NCBI GenBank assembly: GCA_013297875.1
Contig: JAAFIW010000013.1
Span: forward strand, 57,674-121,673
Length of the DNA: 64,000 nucleotides
Direction: 5' to 3'
From: Comamonadaceae bacterium
GTDB taxonomy: Bacteria; Pseudomonadota; Gammaproteobacteria; Burkholderiales; Burkholderiaceae_C
In this document: one piece after another, positions 42,150 to 51,315 of the stretch
Layout of the letters: each line of letters starts with the position of its first letter
Numbering within the stretch: the first letter of the stretch is position 1
Program-made: the position numbers and the translations under genes
The notes under the pieces: model-generated
Seen by the model: only the letters and a program-made list of their open reading frames with translations
Told to the model about the DNA's origin: nothing
Database searches by the model: none

Positions 42150-42797
42150 TTACCGACCCGTGTACGCCTGGAAGGGTTGCGTTTTTTCAAAATCAGCTTG
42201 CAATGGCACTGGATCGGTGGGGGCAAAAGAGGGGCCGCCCGAATGGTCTTCACGCCATTCGTCTTCAAACAACTGGTTCAGTTCCAGCCTGCGCTTGGCG
42301 GCCACGCGCTCCTGACGCACCGCTTCTGTCCAGAAGGCCGGATTGGGCATGTCGGCGTAAGGGCAGGCTGCATCTGGCGCAATGCGCCAGGAAACGCTGC
42401 GCACGGCTTCGGCCAGCTCAGGGTTGGTGCTGTCCAGGCGGGTCATGTAGCTGGCTTCTAGGGCTGAGAAATACAAGGGAAGCGACTCTTCCCAAAACTT
42501 CAGCGTCAGAATGACCTGAAACACCAAGCGACCTTGCGACGACACCGTCATCACTTCCGTGCTGACCCATACGGGGGGAATGCCATGGTCGCGCAAGGTA
42601 TCACCCACCAAGATACGCAAGGTTTCGCGTTGTGCATTCACAACAGATGACGACTGGCGGGGGACGGGTTGCTGCACCGAATTCATCGCAGACGGGCGAA
42701 AGCCGCTGCTATCAGCACCGCGATCCGAACGCTGCGACCTTGATGACCGGGCCGGAGCGGGCGCGCTGCCCATCAATCGGGCAAACCAATTAGCCAT
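42150..42797 (-). CDS. Conserved hypothetical protein
   Basis: A 215-residue protein starting MANWFARLMGSAPAPAR; a longer start at 42821 is less likely. A Ser/Arg-rich, probably disordered N-terminal segment (about 10-55) precedes a folded domain with RETLRILVGDTLRDHGIPP, FQVILTLKFWEESLPLYFSA and LELNQLFEDEWRED. No signal peptide. It sits just upstream of the DUF1840 gene and likely shares its transcript. I know of similar unannotated proteins in Comamonadaceae, but not their function. Confidence 0.8.
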   Translation of the reverse strand: MANWFARLMGSAPAPARSSRSQRSDRGADSSGFRPSAMNSVQQPVPRQSSSVVNAQRETLRILVGDTLRDHGIPPVWVSTEVMTVSSQGRLVFQVILTLKFWEESLPLYFSALEASYMTRLDSTNPELAEAVRSVSWRIAPDAACPYADMPNPAFWTEAVRQERVAAKRRLELNQLFEDEWREDHSGGPSFAPTDPVPLQADFEKTQPFQAYTGR

Positions 42798-42986
42798 TTG
42801 AAAAACTCCTAAGAGAAACAAGGATCAGGTGCTGACGGCCAGCCAACGTGGCACCCGATTGAAATCTTCAATTAGCCAAGCAGGGTTTATGCCTACCAAG
42901 CTAAAACGGTGCGATTTTGCACGTATTTAGATCAATCGTATACAGTTTGACAGCGCAAAATTGCTTGAGGTATAAACAATTCCATT

Positions 42987-45338
42987 ATGAATATTTTGTG
43001 CATTGGCGGCGGGCCCGCTGGTTTGTACTTTGCGTTGCTGATGAAAGCGCGCGATCCGGGTCACCGCATCACGGTGGTGGAGCGCAACAAACCCTTTGAC
43101 ACCTTTGGCTGGGGCGTGGTGCTCAGCGACCAGACGCTGGCCAATCTGCAGCTGGCCGATCCCGTCAGCGCGCAGCTGATTGGCGATGATTTTTACCATT
43201 GGGACGATATTGAGGTGTTCTTCAAGGGCCGCTCGGTGCGCTCGGGCGGCCACGGGTTTTGCGGCATTGGCCGTAAGCGCCTGCTCAACATTCTGCAAGA
43301 GCGCTGCCAGCAACTGGGCGTGGAGTTGGTGTTTGAGTGCGATGCCACCGACGACCTGGCCCTGGCCGCCCAATACAACGCCGACCTGGTGATTGCCTCT
43401 GACGGCCTGAACAGCCGCATTCGCAACCGCTACGCCGCCACCTACCAACCCGATGTGGATCTGCGCCAGTGCCGTTTTGTGTGGCTGGGCACGCACAAGA
43501 AGTTTGATGCTTTTACCTTTGCTTTCGAGCAAACCGAGCATGGCTGGTTTGCGGCGCATGCCTACCAGTTCAATACCGACACCTCCACCTTCATTGTGGA
43601 AACGCCGCAAGCCTGCTGGCAGGCCCACGGGCTGGACGCGATGAGCCAGGAAGACGCGATTGCATTTTGTCAACAGTTGTTTGCCAAGTACCTGGACGGC
43701 CACGCGCTGATGAGCAATGCCAGCCACCTGCGCGGCAGCGCCAACTGGATTCGGTTTCCGCGCGTGGTGTGCGGCCAGTGGGTGCACCGCGAGGTCATCA
43801 ACGGTAAAACGGTACCGATTGTGTTGATGGGCGACGCCGCCCACACCGCGCATTTTTCGATTGGCAGCGGCACCAAACTGGCGCTGGAAGATGCGATTGA
43901 CCTGGCTGATGAATTCAGCAATTGCTCTAATCTTGATAGCGCCTTGAGCAGCTACGTCGAGCGCCGCAGCGTAGAAGTTCTCAAAATTCAAAACGCCGCA
44001 CGCAACTCCACTGAGTGGTTTGAAAACGTGGCGCGCTACAGCGGTATGGACATCGAGCAGTTCGCCTACTCGCTGCTGACCCGCTCGCAGCGCATCAGCC
44101 ACGAGAACCTGCGGCTGCGCGATGAAGCCTGGCTGGGTGGGTATGAGGGCTGGCTGGCTGGGGGTAAAAAGCCTGTGCTCCCCATGCTCACGCCTTTCAA
44201 GGTGCGCGATGTCGAACTCAAAAACCGCATCGTCGTCTCGCCCATGGCCACTTACAGCGCCGTCGACGGTGTGCCGCAAGACTTTTTGCTGGTGCACCTG
44301 GGTGCCCGCGCGCTGGGCGGCGCGGCGCTGGTGATGGTGGAAATGACCAGCCCGACACCTGAAGGCCGCATCACGCCTGGTTGCACCGGCTTGTACAACG
44401 ACGCGCAGCAGACGGGTTTCAAGCGCATTGTTGATTTCGTGCACACCAGCAGTAGCGCCAAGATCGGCCTGCAAATCGGCCACAGCGGCCCCAAGGGCTC
44501 GACCCAGCTCGGCTGGCAAGTCACCGACGAGCCTTTGACAGACGGCAACTGGCCGCTGCTGGCCGCCAGCGCCGTGGCCTACGGCGAGCAAAACCAAGTG
44601 CCCCGCGCGATGACCGATGCCGACATGGATGCGACCACTGCAGCGTTTGTGGCGTCCACCCGCCGCGCCGCCGCCTGCGGCTTTGACTGGCTGGAGCTGC
44701 ACTGCGCACACGGCTACCTGCTCAGCAGCTTCATCACGCCACTGACCAACCAGCGCCTCGACGAATATGGGGGCACGTTGGAAAACCGCTGCCGCTACCC
44801 GCTGGAGGTTTTCGTCGCCATGCGCGCCGTGTGGCCCGCCCACCTGCCGATGAGCGTGCGCATTTCCGCGCACGACTGGGCAGAAGGCGGCAACACCGAC
44901 GACGACGCGGTGCAAATCGCCCGGCTGTTCAAAGCCGCAGGCTGCGACCTGATCGACGTGTCGTCTGGCCAGACCACGCGCCTGGCCAAGCCGGTGTATG
45001 GCCGCATGTACCAAACGCCGTTTGCTGACCGCATCCGCAACGAAGTGGGCATTGGCACCATCGCCGTGGGCGCGATCAGCGAGGCCGATCAGGCCAACAG
45101 CATCATTGCCGCCGGCCGGGCCGACCTGTGCGCCATTGCCCGCCCCCACCTGGCAGACCCCGCATGGACGCTGCACGAAGCGGCCAAGCTGCAAAGCCGC
45201 CATGTGGACTGGCCGCTGCCGTACCTGAGTGGCCGCGACCAGCTGTACCGCGAGTTTTTAAAGCAAAAACAGCTATCAGCCCAGGTAAATACTGCTCAAG
45301 CAGCTATCAAATCAGTAGTGAACGAGGAGGGTTTGTAG
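42987..45338 (+). CDS. 2-Aminobenzoyl-CoA monooxygenase/reductase-like fusion protein
   Basis: A 783-residue fusion. The N-terminal part (1-390) is a class A FAD monooxygenase: [30 protein letters not shown] and [22 protein letters not shown]. The C-terminal part (about 395-765) is an old-yellow-enzyme FMN reductase: [50 protein letters not shown] and [15 protein letters not shown]. This is the layout of 2-aminobenzoyl-CoA monooxygenase/reductase and of salicylyl-CoA 5-hydroxylases. CoA ligase, hydratase and RidA genes downstream favour the aminobenzoyl type. Residues about 756-778 come from a dispersed repeat. Confidence 0.92.
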   Translation: MNILCIGGGPAGLYFALLMKARDPGHRITVVERNKPFDTFGWGVVLSDQTLANLQLADPVSAQLIGDDFYHWDDIEVFFKGRSVRSGGHGFCGIGRKRLLNILQERCQQLGVELVFECDATDDLALAAQYNADLVIASDGLNSRIRNRYAATYQPDVDLRQCRFVWLGTHKKFDAFTFAFEQTEHGWFAAHAYQFNTDTSTFIVETPQACWQAHGLDAMSQEDAIAFCQQLFAKYLDGHALMSNASHLRGSANWIRFPRVVCGQWVHREVINGKTVPIVLMGDAAHTAHFSIGSGTKLALEDAIDLADEFSNCSNLDSALSSYVERRSVEVLKIQNAARNSTEWFENVARYSGMDIEQFAYSLLTRSQRISHENLRLRDEAWLGGYEGWLAGGKKPVLPMLTPFKVRDVELKNRIVVSPMATYSAVDGVPQDFLLVHLGARALGGAALVMVEMTSPTPEGRITPGCTGLYNDAQQTGFKRIVDFVHTSSSAKIGLQIGHSGPKGSTQLGWQVTDEPLTDGNWPLLAASAVAYGEQNQVPRAMTDADMDATTAAFVASTRRAAACGFDWLELHCAHGYLLSSFITPLTNQRLDEYGGTLENRCRYPLEVFVAMRAVWPAHLPMSVRISAHDWAEGGNTDDDAVQIARLFKAAGCDLIDVSSGQTTRLAKPVYGRMYQTPFADRIRNEVGIGTIAVGAISEADQANSIIAAGRADLCAIARPHLADPAWTLHEAAKLQSRHVDWPLPYLSGRDQLYREFLKQKQLSAQVNTAQAAIKSVVNEEGL
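45254..45319 (+). repeat. Dispersed 68-bp element, in frame at a gene end
   Basis: Starts GTTTTTAAAGCAAAAACAGC and carries AATACTGCTCAAGCAGCTAT. It encodes the C-terminal tail ([14 protein letters not shown]) of the monooxygenase/reductase. Confidence 0.92.
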
Positions 45339-45340
45339 CC

Positions 45341-45868
45341 ATGGACATGGAAGCCCGCGCCCATGCCGAGCACCCCCAAGCCCTGCGCCTGTGGCTGCGC
45401 CTGCTGACCTGCACCCAACTGGTGGAGCGCCAGGTGCGCAGCCAGTTGCGCGAGCAGTTTGAAACCACCTTGCCCCGCTTTGATCTGATGGCCCAGCTGG
45501 AGCGCGCGCCCGACGGCCTGAAGATGAACGAGCTGTCGCGCCGCCTGATGGTGACCGGCGGCAATGTGACCGGCATCACCGACCAACTGGTCACCGAAGG
45601 CCTGGTGGAACGCGCCCCGGTAGAAGGCGACCGCCGCGCCTACCAGGTGCGCCTGACCCCGTCGGGCCGCCTGGCCTTTCACGCCATGGCCCATGCGCAT
45701 GAAGCCTGGATCGTGGCGGCTTTGGGTGGCCTGAACGACAAGGAAATGGCGCAATTGCACAAGCTGCTGGGCAAGGTGAAGGCGCATCACTTGGACAGTC
45801 TTGAAGGCGGGGTCGATTTGAACGCAGAGGACGCGAAGGTTTCGCAGAGGACGCAAAAAAAGACATGA
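45341..45868 (+). CDS. MarR-family transcriptional regulator of the aromatic cluster
   Basis: A 175-residue MarR protein. The helix-turn-helix region is [20 protein letters not shown] and the wing [30 protein letters not shown] ribosome site lies in the last codons of the preceding gene. It sits inside the CoA-aromatic cluster and probably represses it until an aryl-CoA intermediate binds, as for other aromatic-CoA clusters. Its last 16 residues ([16 protein letters not shown]) are encoded by a repeat element. Confidence 0.93.
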   Translation: MDMEARAHAEHPQALRLWLRLLTCTQLVERQVRSQLREQFETTLPRFDLMAQLERAPDGLKMNELSRRLMVTGGNVTGITDQLVTEGLVERAPVEGDRRAYQVRLTPSGRLAFHAMAHAHEAWIVAALGGLNDKEMAQLHKLLGKVKAHHLDSLEGGVDLNAEDAKVSQRTQKKT

Positions 45869-45949
45869 GAGAAAAAATGCCAACAGTTCTTCGCCTCACT
45901 TTGGATGTTCTTCTGCGTCCTCTGCGAAACCTTCGCGTCCTCTGCGTTC
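45821..45949. repeat. CGCAGAGGACGC inverted-repeat element, copy 3 (perfect arms)
   Basis: The arms are a perfect 35-bp inverted repeat: AACGCAGAGGACGCGAAGG onwards at the left, and CCTTCGCGTCCTCTGCGTT at the right. About 60 bases of AT-richer loop lie between them. Confidence 0.93.
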
Positions 45950-45977
45950 AAAAAAGCCCAACCCACAGAACCAAGCC

Positions 45978-46832
45978 ATGAAGCAATACATCAGCGCCAC
46001 CAACCCCATGCGCAGCCAGTTTGACGCCCATGCAGGCTACGTGGGCCAGCACTTTCAATGGACGTTTTTCCAGGGGGTGGGCACCATCACCCTGAGCCGG
46101 CCGGAGCGCAAGAATCCGCTGACGTTTGACAGCTACCACGAGCTGCGCAACCTGTTTGCCGCTTTGAAATTTGCCACCGATGTGCGGGTGGTGGTCGTCA
46201 CCGGTTCGGGCGGCAACTTCTGCTCGGGCGGCGATGTGCATGAAATCATCGGTCCGCTCACGCAGATGAGCATGACCGAGATGCTGGAATTCACCCGCAT
46301 GACGGGCGACCTGGTGACGTGCATGCGCAACTGCCCGCAGCCGGTGGTAGCTGCCATCGACGGCATTTGCGCCGGGGCTGGGGCCATGATGGCGCTGGCC
46401 TGCGATATGCGGCTGGGCACGCCGAATGCCAAAACCGCCTTTTTGTTCACCCGCGTGGGCCTGGCCGGTGCCGACATGGGCGCTTGCGCCCTGCTGCCCC
46501 GCATGATCGGCCAGGGCCGCGCGTCTGAGCTGTTGTTCACTGGCAGGGCGATGACCGCGCAGGAAGGCCTGGCCTGGGGTTTTTTCAATGCGCTACATGA
46601 ACCGGCGGATCTGCCAGCCCAAGCCCAAGCGCTGGCAAAAAGCCTGGCCGAAGGCCCCACCTTTGCCCACAGCATGACCAAAACCATGCTCAACCAGGAA
46701 TGGGCCATGACGATTGAGCAGGCGATTGAAGCCGAGGCGCAAGCGCAGGCGATTTGCATGCAGACGGGTGATTTCAAGCGAGCGTATGAGGCGTTTGCGG
46801 CCAAGCAGAAACCGGTGTTTGAGGGGGATTGA
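45978..46832 (+). CDS. Enoyl-CoA hydratase/isomerase family protein
   Basis: A 284-residue crotonase-fold enzyme. [36 protein letters not shown] (oxyanion hole) and [20 protein letters not shown] are visible; [20 protein letters not shown] and [18 protein letters not shown] are also typical. In the aminobenzoate pathway it would hydrate the ring-derived enoyl-CoA. It lies between the MarR and acyl-CoA dehydrogenase genes. Which step it catalyses cannot be fixed from sequence. Confidence 0.92.
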   Translation: MKQYISATNPMRSQFDAHAGYVGQHFQWTFFQGVGTITLSRPERKNPLTFDSYHELRNLFAALKFATDVRVVVVTGSGGNFCSGGDVHEIIGPLTQMSMTEMLEFTRMTGDLVTCMRNCPQPVVAAIDGICAGAGAMMALACDMRLGTPNAKTAFLFTRVGLAGADMGACALLPRMIGQGRASELLFTGRAMTAQEGLAWGFFNALHEPADLPAQAQALAKSLAEGPTFAHSMTKTMLNQEWAMTIEQAIEAEAQAQAICMQTGDFKRAYEAFAAKQKPVFEGD

Positions 46833-46863
46833 GTGTGATTGAGGCGGCCCCTGTCCACGAATT

Positions 46864-46980
46864 TGCTCCCTCCCCTTCCGGGGAGGGCAGGGGTGGGGGC
46901 ATGAGCGCCACAAAACTGATCCAGCAGGGCCTCCCCGCATGCCCCCATCCCAACCTTCCCCCGTGAGGGGAAGGAGCAAA
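46864..46980. repeat. CCCTCTCCC-type repeat, copy 2
   Basis: GCTCCCTCCCCTTCCGGGGAG forms a hairpin at the left, and CCTTCCCCCGTGAGGGGAAGG at the right; the two halves also match each other inversely. It separates the hydratase and dehydrogenase genes. Confidence 0.8.
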
Positions 46981-47014
46981 ACCGCCGCTTGCATAACGAC
47001 CGAAAAGTGAACCC

Positions 47015-48271
47015 ATGCACCCCGCCCAATCCCATCTGACGCTTCCCTTCTTCGACCCTCACCACGCCGCCCTGGGCGCAGACGTGGCCGATTGGGTGGG
47101 CACCCAACACATCGATGAAACGGACGACCGCGCCGCCTGCCGCCAGTGGGTTCGCTCGTTGGGCGACGCGGGCTGGCTGCGCTACTGCGTGCCCTCGGGC
47201 GATGGCGGTGAACTCGGCGGTGCCTTGGAAAAACTCGATTCACGCGCGCTAGTCGTTCTGCGCGAGACCCTGGCTTTCCACTCCCCGCTGGCCGACTTTG
47301 CCTTTGCCATGCAAGGCTTGGGCAGCGGTGCCATCACCTTAGCGGGCAGCGCGGTGCAGCAGCAGGCTTACTTGCCTGCGGTGGCGCGCGGCGACAAGAT
47401 TGCGGCATTTGCGCTGAGCGAGGCCGATGCCGGATCCGATGTGGGTGCTATGAAAACCGTAGCTGCTCCAGTAATGAATCTCTGGGCTGATGGCTCAAAT
47501 GATTCAAAAACAGGCGGCTACCAGCTCAGCGGCAGCAAAACCTGGATCAGCAACGGCGGCATTGCCGATTTCTACGTGGTCTTCGCCAAAACCGCGCCCG
47601 ACGCAGGCACCCGTGGCATCAGCGCTTTCATCGTTGACGCCAACACCAAGGGCCTGGACGCCAGCCAACACATCCAGCTGATGGCCCCGCACCCGCTGGC
47701 CACACTCACCTTCAACAACTGCCTGCTGCCAGACAGCGCCTTGCTCGGCGAGTTGCATGGCGGCTTCAAGCTGGCCATGCGCACGCTGGATATTTTTCGC
47801 GCCTCGGTCGCCGCCGCCGCTTTGGGCATGGCCCGCCGCGCGCTGGCTGAAGCCGTCGCCCATGCCCGCCAACGCAAGATGTTTGGCCAGACCCTGGCCG
47901 ACTTTCAACTCACCCAAGCCAAGATCGGCGAGATGGCCGCGCTGGTCGATGCGGCCGCGCTGCTGACCTACCGCGCCGCCTGGCTGCGCGACGTGAGCTT
48001 CGCCGAACGCTCCGGCCCGAAGGGCTCTGCCGAAGGCTCGGGCCCGCAGGGCCATCGCGCGCAAAGCGTTGCCGCTGCCATGTCAAAAATGACCGCCACC
48101 GAAAACGCCCAGCGCGTGATCGACATGGCGCTGCAACTGCATGGCGGCCTGGGCGTGCAAGTGGGCACCAAGGTCGAAAGCCTGTACCGCGACATCCGCT
48201 CGCTGCGCATTTACGAAGGTGCCACCGAGGTGCAGCAGCTCATCATTGGCAAGGCTGTTTTGAAGGGGTGA
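47015..48271 (+). CDS. Acyl-CoA dehydrogenase with two in-frame insertions
   Basis: A 418-residue FAD acyl-CoA dehydrogenase. [37 protein letters not shown] and a C-terminal [20 protein letters not shown] then [19 protein letters not shown] confirm the family. Two stretches look added: residues about 145-167 ([18 protein letters not shown]), from a reverse copy of the dispersed element, and about 329-349 ([15 protein letters not shown]), a short repetitive loop. Both keep the frame. It belongs to the aryl-CoA cluster. Confidence 0.93.
   Translation: MHPAQSHLTLPFFDPHHAALGADVADWVGTQHIDETDDRAACRQWVRSLGDAGWLRYCVPSGDGGELGGALEKLDSRALVVLRETLAFHSPLADFAFAMQGLGSGAITLAGSAVQQQAYLPAVARGDKIAAFALSEADAGSDVGAMKTVAAPVMNLWADGSNDSKTGGYQLSGSKTWISNGGIADFYVVFAKTAPDAGTRGISAFIVDANTKGLDASQHIQLMAPHPLATLTFNNCLLPDSALLGELHGGFKLAMRTLDIFRASVAAAALGMARRALAEAVAHARQRKMFGQTLADFQLTQAKIGEMAALVDAAALLTYRAAWLRDVSFAERSGPKGSAEGSGPQGHRAQSVAAAMSKMTATENAQRVIDMALQLHGGLGVQVGTKVESLYRDIRSLRIYEGATEVQQLIIGKAVLKG
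47447..47513 (-). repeat. Dispersed 68-bp element inside acyl-CoA dehydrogenase
   Basis: The plus strand reads CTATGAAAACCGTAGCTGCT and then CTGGGCTGATGGCTC, the reverse complement of the element. It is in frame in the FAD-binding middle domain. Confidence 0.85.
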
Positions 48272-48293
48272 ATACGTGCACAACATGCACCAC

Positions 48294-48373
48294 CCCGTCA
48301 TTCCCGCGCAGGCGGGAATCCAGCGCTTGCGTCGTACTACCCTCTGGATTCCCGCCTGCGCGGGAATGACGGG
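48294..48373. repeat. GTCATTCCCGCG inverted repeat, copy 2
   Basis: CCCGTCATTCCCGCGCAGGC pairs with GCCTGCGCGGGAATGACGGG. The end of the repeat (GACGGGAG) supplies the likely ribosome-binding site of the following ligase gene. Confidence 0.92.
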
Positions 48374-48381
48374 AGACTCGG

Positions 48382-50001
48382 ATGTCACCTAGTGCCCAAA
48401 CTGATCGATTCGTCCACGACCGCCTGCCGCCGCCCGAGCAGTGGCCCCAGCTGCGCTACGACCTGCCTGCGCTGCAACTGCCCGATCAAGTCAACCTGGT
48501 GCAGGCACTGTTTGACCATGCGCAGACCAACGGCCATACCAACCGCCCGTTCCTGCGCTCAGCCCAGGTCACGTTCAGCTATGCCCAGGCCCACGAGCGC
48601 GTGAACCGCATCGCCCATGTGCTCACGCACGACCTGGGTCTGGTGCCCGGCAACCGTGTGCTGCTGCGCGGTGGCAACTCGGTGGGCATGGCGCTGGCGT
48701 GGCTGGCGGTGGTCAAGGCCGGTTTGATTTCGGTGGCCACCATGCCGCTGCTGCGTGCGCAGGAGCTGGGCCAGATCATCGACAAGGCGCAGCCCACGGT
48801 GGCGATTTGCGATGCCAAGTTGCTCGCTGAATTGCACACCGCCCAGCAAGCCCACCCGGTGTTGCAGCGCATCGTGGTGTATGGCGCGCCCGACGACCCG
48901 CAAGACCTGGGCAAGCTGGCCGCAACGTACCCCGCCGAGTTCAAAGCCTGCCCCACGGCTGCAGACGACATCGCCTTGATGGCCTTTACCTCCGGCACCA
49001 CCGGCCAGCCCAAAGCCGCGGTGCACACCCACCGCGACGTGCTGGCCGCCTGCCAGGCCTGGCCGCGCCATGTGCTGCGGGCCACAGCAGACGACGTGGT
49101 AATTGGCTCACCGCCGCTGGCCTTCACCTTCGGTTTGGGTGGTTTGCTGGTTTTTCCGATGTGGGCGGGTGCCTCGGTGTACTTCCCAGATGTAGCCTAC
49201 ACGCCAGAAAAAATGTGCCAGGTGATTGCCGATGTGGGTGCCACCATTTGCTACACCGCACCCACGTTTTACCGGCAGATGGCCGCTTTTGCGCAGGTGT
49301 TGCAAGCCTCACCCCTGCGCATCTGCGTGAGCGCTGGTGAAGGCCTGCCCGATGCCACGCGCACCTTGTGGCGCGAGGCCACCGGCATCGAAATGCTGGA
49401 CGGCATTGGTGCCACCGAAATGTTTCACATCTTCATTTCGTCTGCGGGCGCAGACGTCAGGCGCGGTGCGATTGGCCAGGTGGTGCCCGGCTACACCGCC
49501 CAAGTGGTGGACGACGAGGGTCAGGAAGTGCCGCGAGGTACGGTGGGCAAGCTGGCCGTGATCGGCCCCACAGGCTGCAAATACCTGGCCGACCCGCGCC
49601 AGGCCAACTACGTGAAAAACGGCTGGAACTACCCCGGCGACGCCTTCACGCAAGACGAAGATGGCTACTTCTTCTACCAGGCCAGGGCCGACGACATGAT
49701 CATCACCGCCGGCTACAACGTGGGCGGCCCCGAGGTGGAAGACGCGCTGCTCAAACACCCGGCGGTGGCTGAATGCGCGGTGGTCGGCAAACCCGACGAG
49801 GAGCGCGGCATGGTGGTCAAAGCCTTTTGCGTGCTCAAGGCCGGGCAGGTGGGCGATGCCGTGATGGTCAAAACCCTGCAAGACCATGTGAAGGCCACGA
49901 TTGCACCTTTCAAATACCCACGCGAAATTGAATTTGTGAGCAGCTTGCCGCGCACCGAGACGGGAAAACTGCAGCGCTTTAAATTGAGGGGTTCTCGGTA
50001 G
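48382..50001 (+). CDS. Aryl-CoA ligase, likely 2-aminobenzoate-CoA ligase
   Basis: A 539-residue adenylate-forming enzyme of the benzoate/2-aminobenzoate-CoA ligase group. Core motifs are MAFTSGTTGQPKAAVHTHRD, IGATEMFHIFISS, YPGDAFTQDEDGYFFYQARAD and, near the end, SSLPRTETGKLQRFKLR. It would activate the aromatic acid to its CoA thioester using ATP. The other genes in the cluster (monooxygenase/reductase, RidA) make 2-aminobenzoate the best guess; benzoate or hydroxybenzoates cannot be excluded. Confidence 0.93.
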   Translation: MSPSAQTDRFVHDRLPPPEQWPQLRYDLPALQLPDQVNLVQALFDHAQTNGHTNRPFLRSAQVTFSYAQAHERVNRIAHVLTHDLGLVPGNRVLLRGGNSVGMALAWLAVVKAGLISVATMPLLRAQELGQIIDKAQPTVAICDAKLLAELHTAQQAHPVLQRIVVYGAPDDPQDLGKLAATYPAEFKACPTAADDIALMAFTSGTTGQPKAAVHTHRDVLAACQAWPRHVLRATADDVVIGSPPLAFTFGLGGLLVFPMWAGASVYFPDVAYTPEKMCQVIADVGATICYTAPTFYRQMAAFAQVLQASPLRICVSAGEGLPDATRTLWREATGIEMLDGIGATEMFHIFISSAGADVRRGAIGQVVPGYTAQVVDDEGQEVPRGTVGKLAVIGPTGCKYLADPRQANYVKNGWNYPGDAFTQDEDGYFFYQARADDMIITAGYNVGGPEVEDALLKHPAVAECAVVGKPDEERGMVVKAFCVLKAGQVGDAVMVKTLQDHVKATIAPFKYPREIEFVSSLPRTETGKLQRFKLRGSR

Positions 50002-50020
50002 TCGCGGAATGCGTGTTCCG

Positions 50021-50122
50021 AACGCAGAGGACGCAAAAATTACGCAGAGGCCGCAGAAGGAATTCAAAAAATTTCTGGCTGTTTCTCTGCGCGCTCTGCG
50101 TCACTTTTGCGTCCTCTGCGTT
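50021..50122. repeat. CGCAGAGGACGC inverted-repeat element, copy 4
   Basis: AACGCAGAGGACGCAAAAAT pairs with ACTTTTGCGTCCTCTGCGTT; inner arms ACGCAGAGGCCGCAGAAGG and TTTCTCTGCGCGCTCTGCGT also match. It separates the ligase and RidA genes. Confidence 0.92.
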
Positions 50123-50176
50123 CCTGTCCCCGCATCCTGTTCCTCCTGAATCTTTCCTCGGTCACCTGGAGTCCAC

Positions 50177-50575
50177 ATGAAACACCTACACCCCCCTGGC
50201 TGGGCCGCCGCCAAAGGCTATGCCAACGGCATCGCCGCCCGTGGCACGCAGATTTTCGTTGGCGGCCAGATTGGCTGGAACGGGCAACAGGTTTTCGAAA
50301 GCGACGACTTCATTGCCCAGACCGCGCAGGCGCTGCGCAACATCGCAGACGTGCTGAAAGAGGCCGGCGCAGGCCCTGAGCACATGGTTCGCATGACCTG
50401 GTACATCGTGGACCGGGTGGAATACAACGCCCGCCTGAAAGAACTCGGTGAGGCCTATCGCTCCGTGATGGGCCGCAACTTCCCGGCGATGACCTGCGTG
50501 CAAGTGGCTGCGCTGGTAGAGGAACTGGCCAAGGTGGAAATTGAAGTCACGGCGGTGTTGCCGGATGCAGAATAG
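50177..50575 (+). CDS. RidA family enamine/imine deaminase
   Basis: A 132-residue RidA (YjgF/YER057c) protein. The conserved QIGWNGQQVFESDDFIAQ, TAQALRNIADVLKEAGAGPE and VGRNFPAMTCVQVAALVE-type regions are seen, with the substrate-binding Arg expected in SVMGRNFP or MVRMTWYIV. RidA enzymes hydrolyse reactive enamines or imines. As the last gene of the aryl-CoA cluster it could release the amino group of the reduced 2-aminobenzoyl-CoA product, which is inference. Confidence 0.92.
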   Translation: MKHLHPPGWAAAKGYANGIAARGTQIFVGGQIGWNGQQVFESDDFIAQTAQALRNIADVLKEAGAGPEHMVRMTWYIVDRVEYNARLKELGEAYRSVMGRNFPAMTCVQVAALVEELAKVEIEVTAVLPDAE

Positions 50576-50578
50576 TCA

Positions 50579-50609
50579 CACGAACTTCGTGCAACACGAA
50601 TTTCGTGTT
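50579..50609. promoter_or_regulatory. Tandem palindromic operator of the PIN toxin-antitoxin module
   Basis: Two adjacent palindromes, CACGAACTTCGTG and AACACGAATTTCGTGTT, have centres 16 bp apart and lie just before the antitoxin ATG. Such paired sites are typical for ribbon-helix-helix antitoxins that repress their own operon. Confidence 0.8.
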
Positions 50610-50620
50610 AACTTCGAGGC

Positions 50621-50860
50621 ATGAAAAACCTCACCATTACCGTTGACGACACAGCCCTGGAGTGGGCGCGCATCGAAGCGGCCAAGCGCAACACCAGTGT
50701 GTCGCGCCTGGTGGGCGAATTGCTGGCCGACAAGATGCGGCAGGAAGATGCCTACGCACAGGCCATGCGCAGCGCGCTGAAATTCGAGTCATGGGGTCGC
50801 AGCGACGGCCCTTATCTGAGCCGCGACGAGATGTACGAGCGCAACCGGCAACCAACATGA
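50621..50860 (+). CDS. Antitoxin of a PIN-type toxin-antitoxin module
   Basis: A 79-residue antitoxin with a ribbon-helix-helix-like N-terminus (KNLTITVDDTALEWARIEAA, then NTSVSRLVGELLAD) and an acidic, probably disordered C-terminal half that would wrap the toxin (KFESWGRSDGPYLSRDEMYE). It starts 12 bp after a tandem palindrome. The stop overlaps the toxin start (ATGA). It would neutralise the PIN toxin and repress the module. Confidence 0.9.
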   Translation: MKNLTITVDDTALEWARIEAAKRNTSVSRLVGELLADKMRQEDAYAQAMRSALKFESWGRSDGPYLSRDEMYERNRQPT

Positions 50861-51315
50861 GCGCGCTGGTATTTGTCGATACCAACGTGCTGCTGTATAC
50901 GGTGGACGAAAAAGATATGGACAAACAGGCCGCCGCGCGGGTCTGGGTTCGATGGTGTTGGGATCAGCAGGTCGGGCGCATCAGCAGCCAGGTGCTCAAC
51001 GAGTTTTACAACAATGCGATCACCAAATTTCGAGCGGTGATGCCGGTGCAGCAAGCCCGCTCGCAGGTGCGCAACCTGCGGCAATGGCAACCACCGCATC
51101 TGGACACTTACACCGTCGACGGTGCCTGGGCGCTGCAAGACCGCTACCAACTGAGCTATTGGGATGCGTTGATCATCTCGTCTGCCCAGCAGCAAGGCTG
51201 CAGCTATGTGCTCAGCGAAGGCATGCAGCACCTGCAGCGCTTTGAAACCGTGCAGCTGGTCAACCCGTTCAAGCTGTCCCCCGACGGCTTGACTGCCTTG
51301 GAGCCCAAACCATGA
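50857..51315 (+). CDS. PIN-domain toxin (VapC-like ribonuclease)
   Basis: A 152-residue PIN nuclease. The acidic active-site residues are visible in LVFVDTNVLLYTVDEKD (first Asp), SQVLNEFYNNA (Glu) and SYWDALIISSAQQQGC with YVLSEGM (later Asp/Glu). VapC toxins cleave tRNA or rRNA. It overlaps the antitoxin gene (ATGA) at its start and the hisC gene (ATGA) at its end, so hisC translation may depend on this module. This is an unusual neighbour for a histidine gene. Confidence 0.92.
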   Translation: MSALVFVDTNVLLYTVDEKDMDKQAAARVWVRWCWDQQVGRISSQVLNEFYNNAITKFRAVMPVQQARSQVRNLRQWQPPHLDTYTVDGAWALQDRYQLSYWDALIISSAQQQGCSYVLSEGMQHLQRFETVQLVNPFKLSPDGLTALEPKP

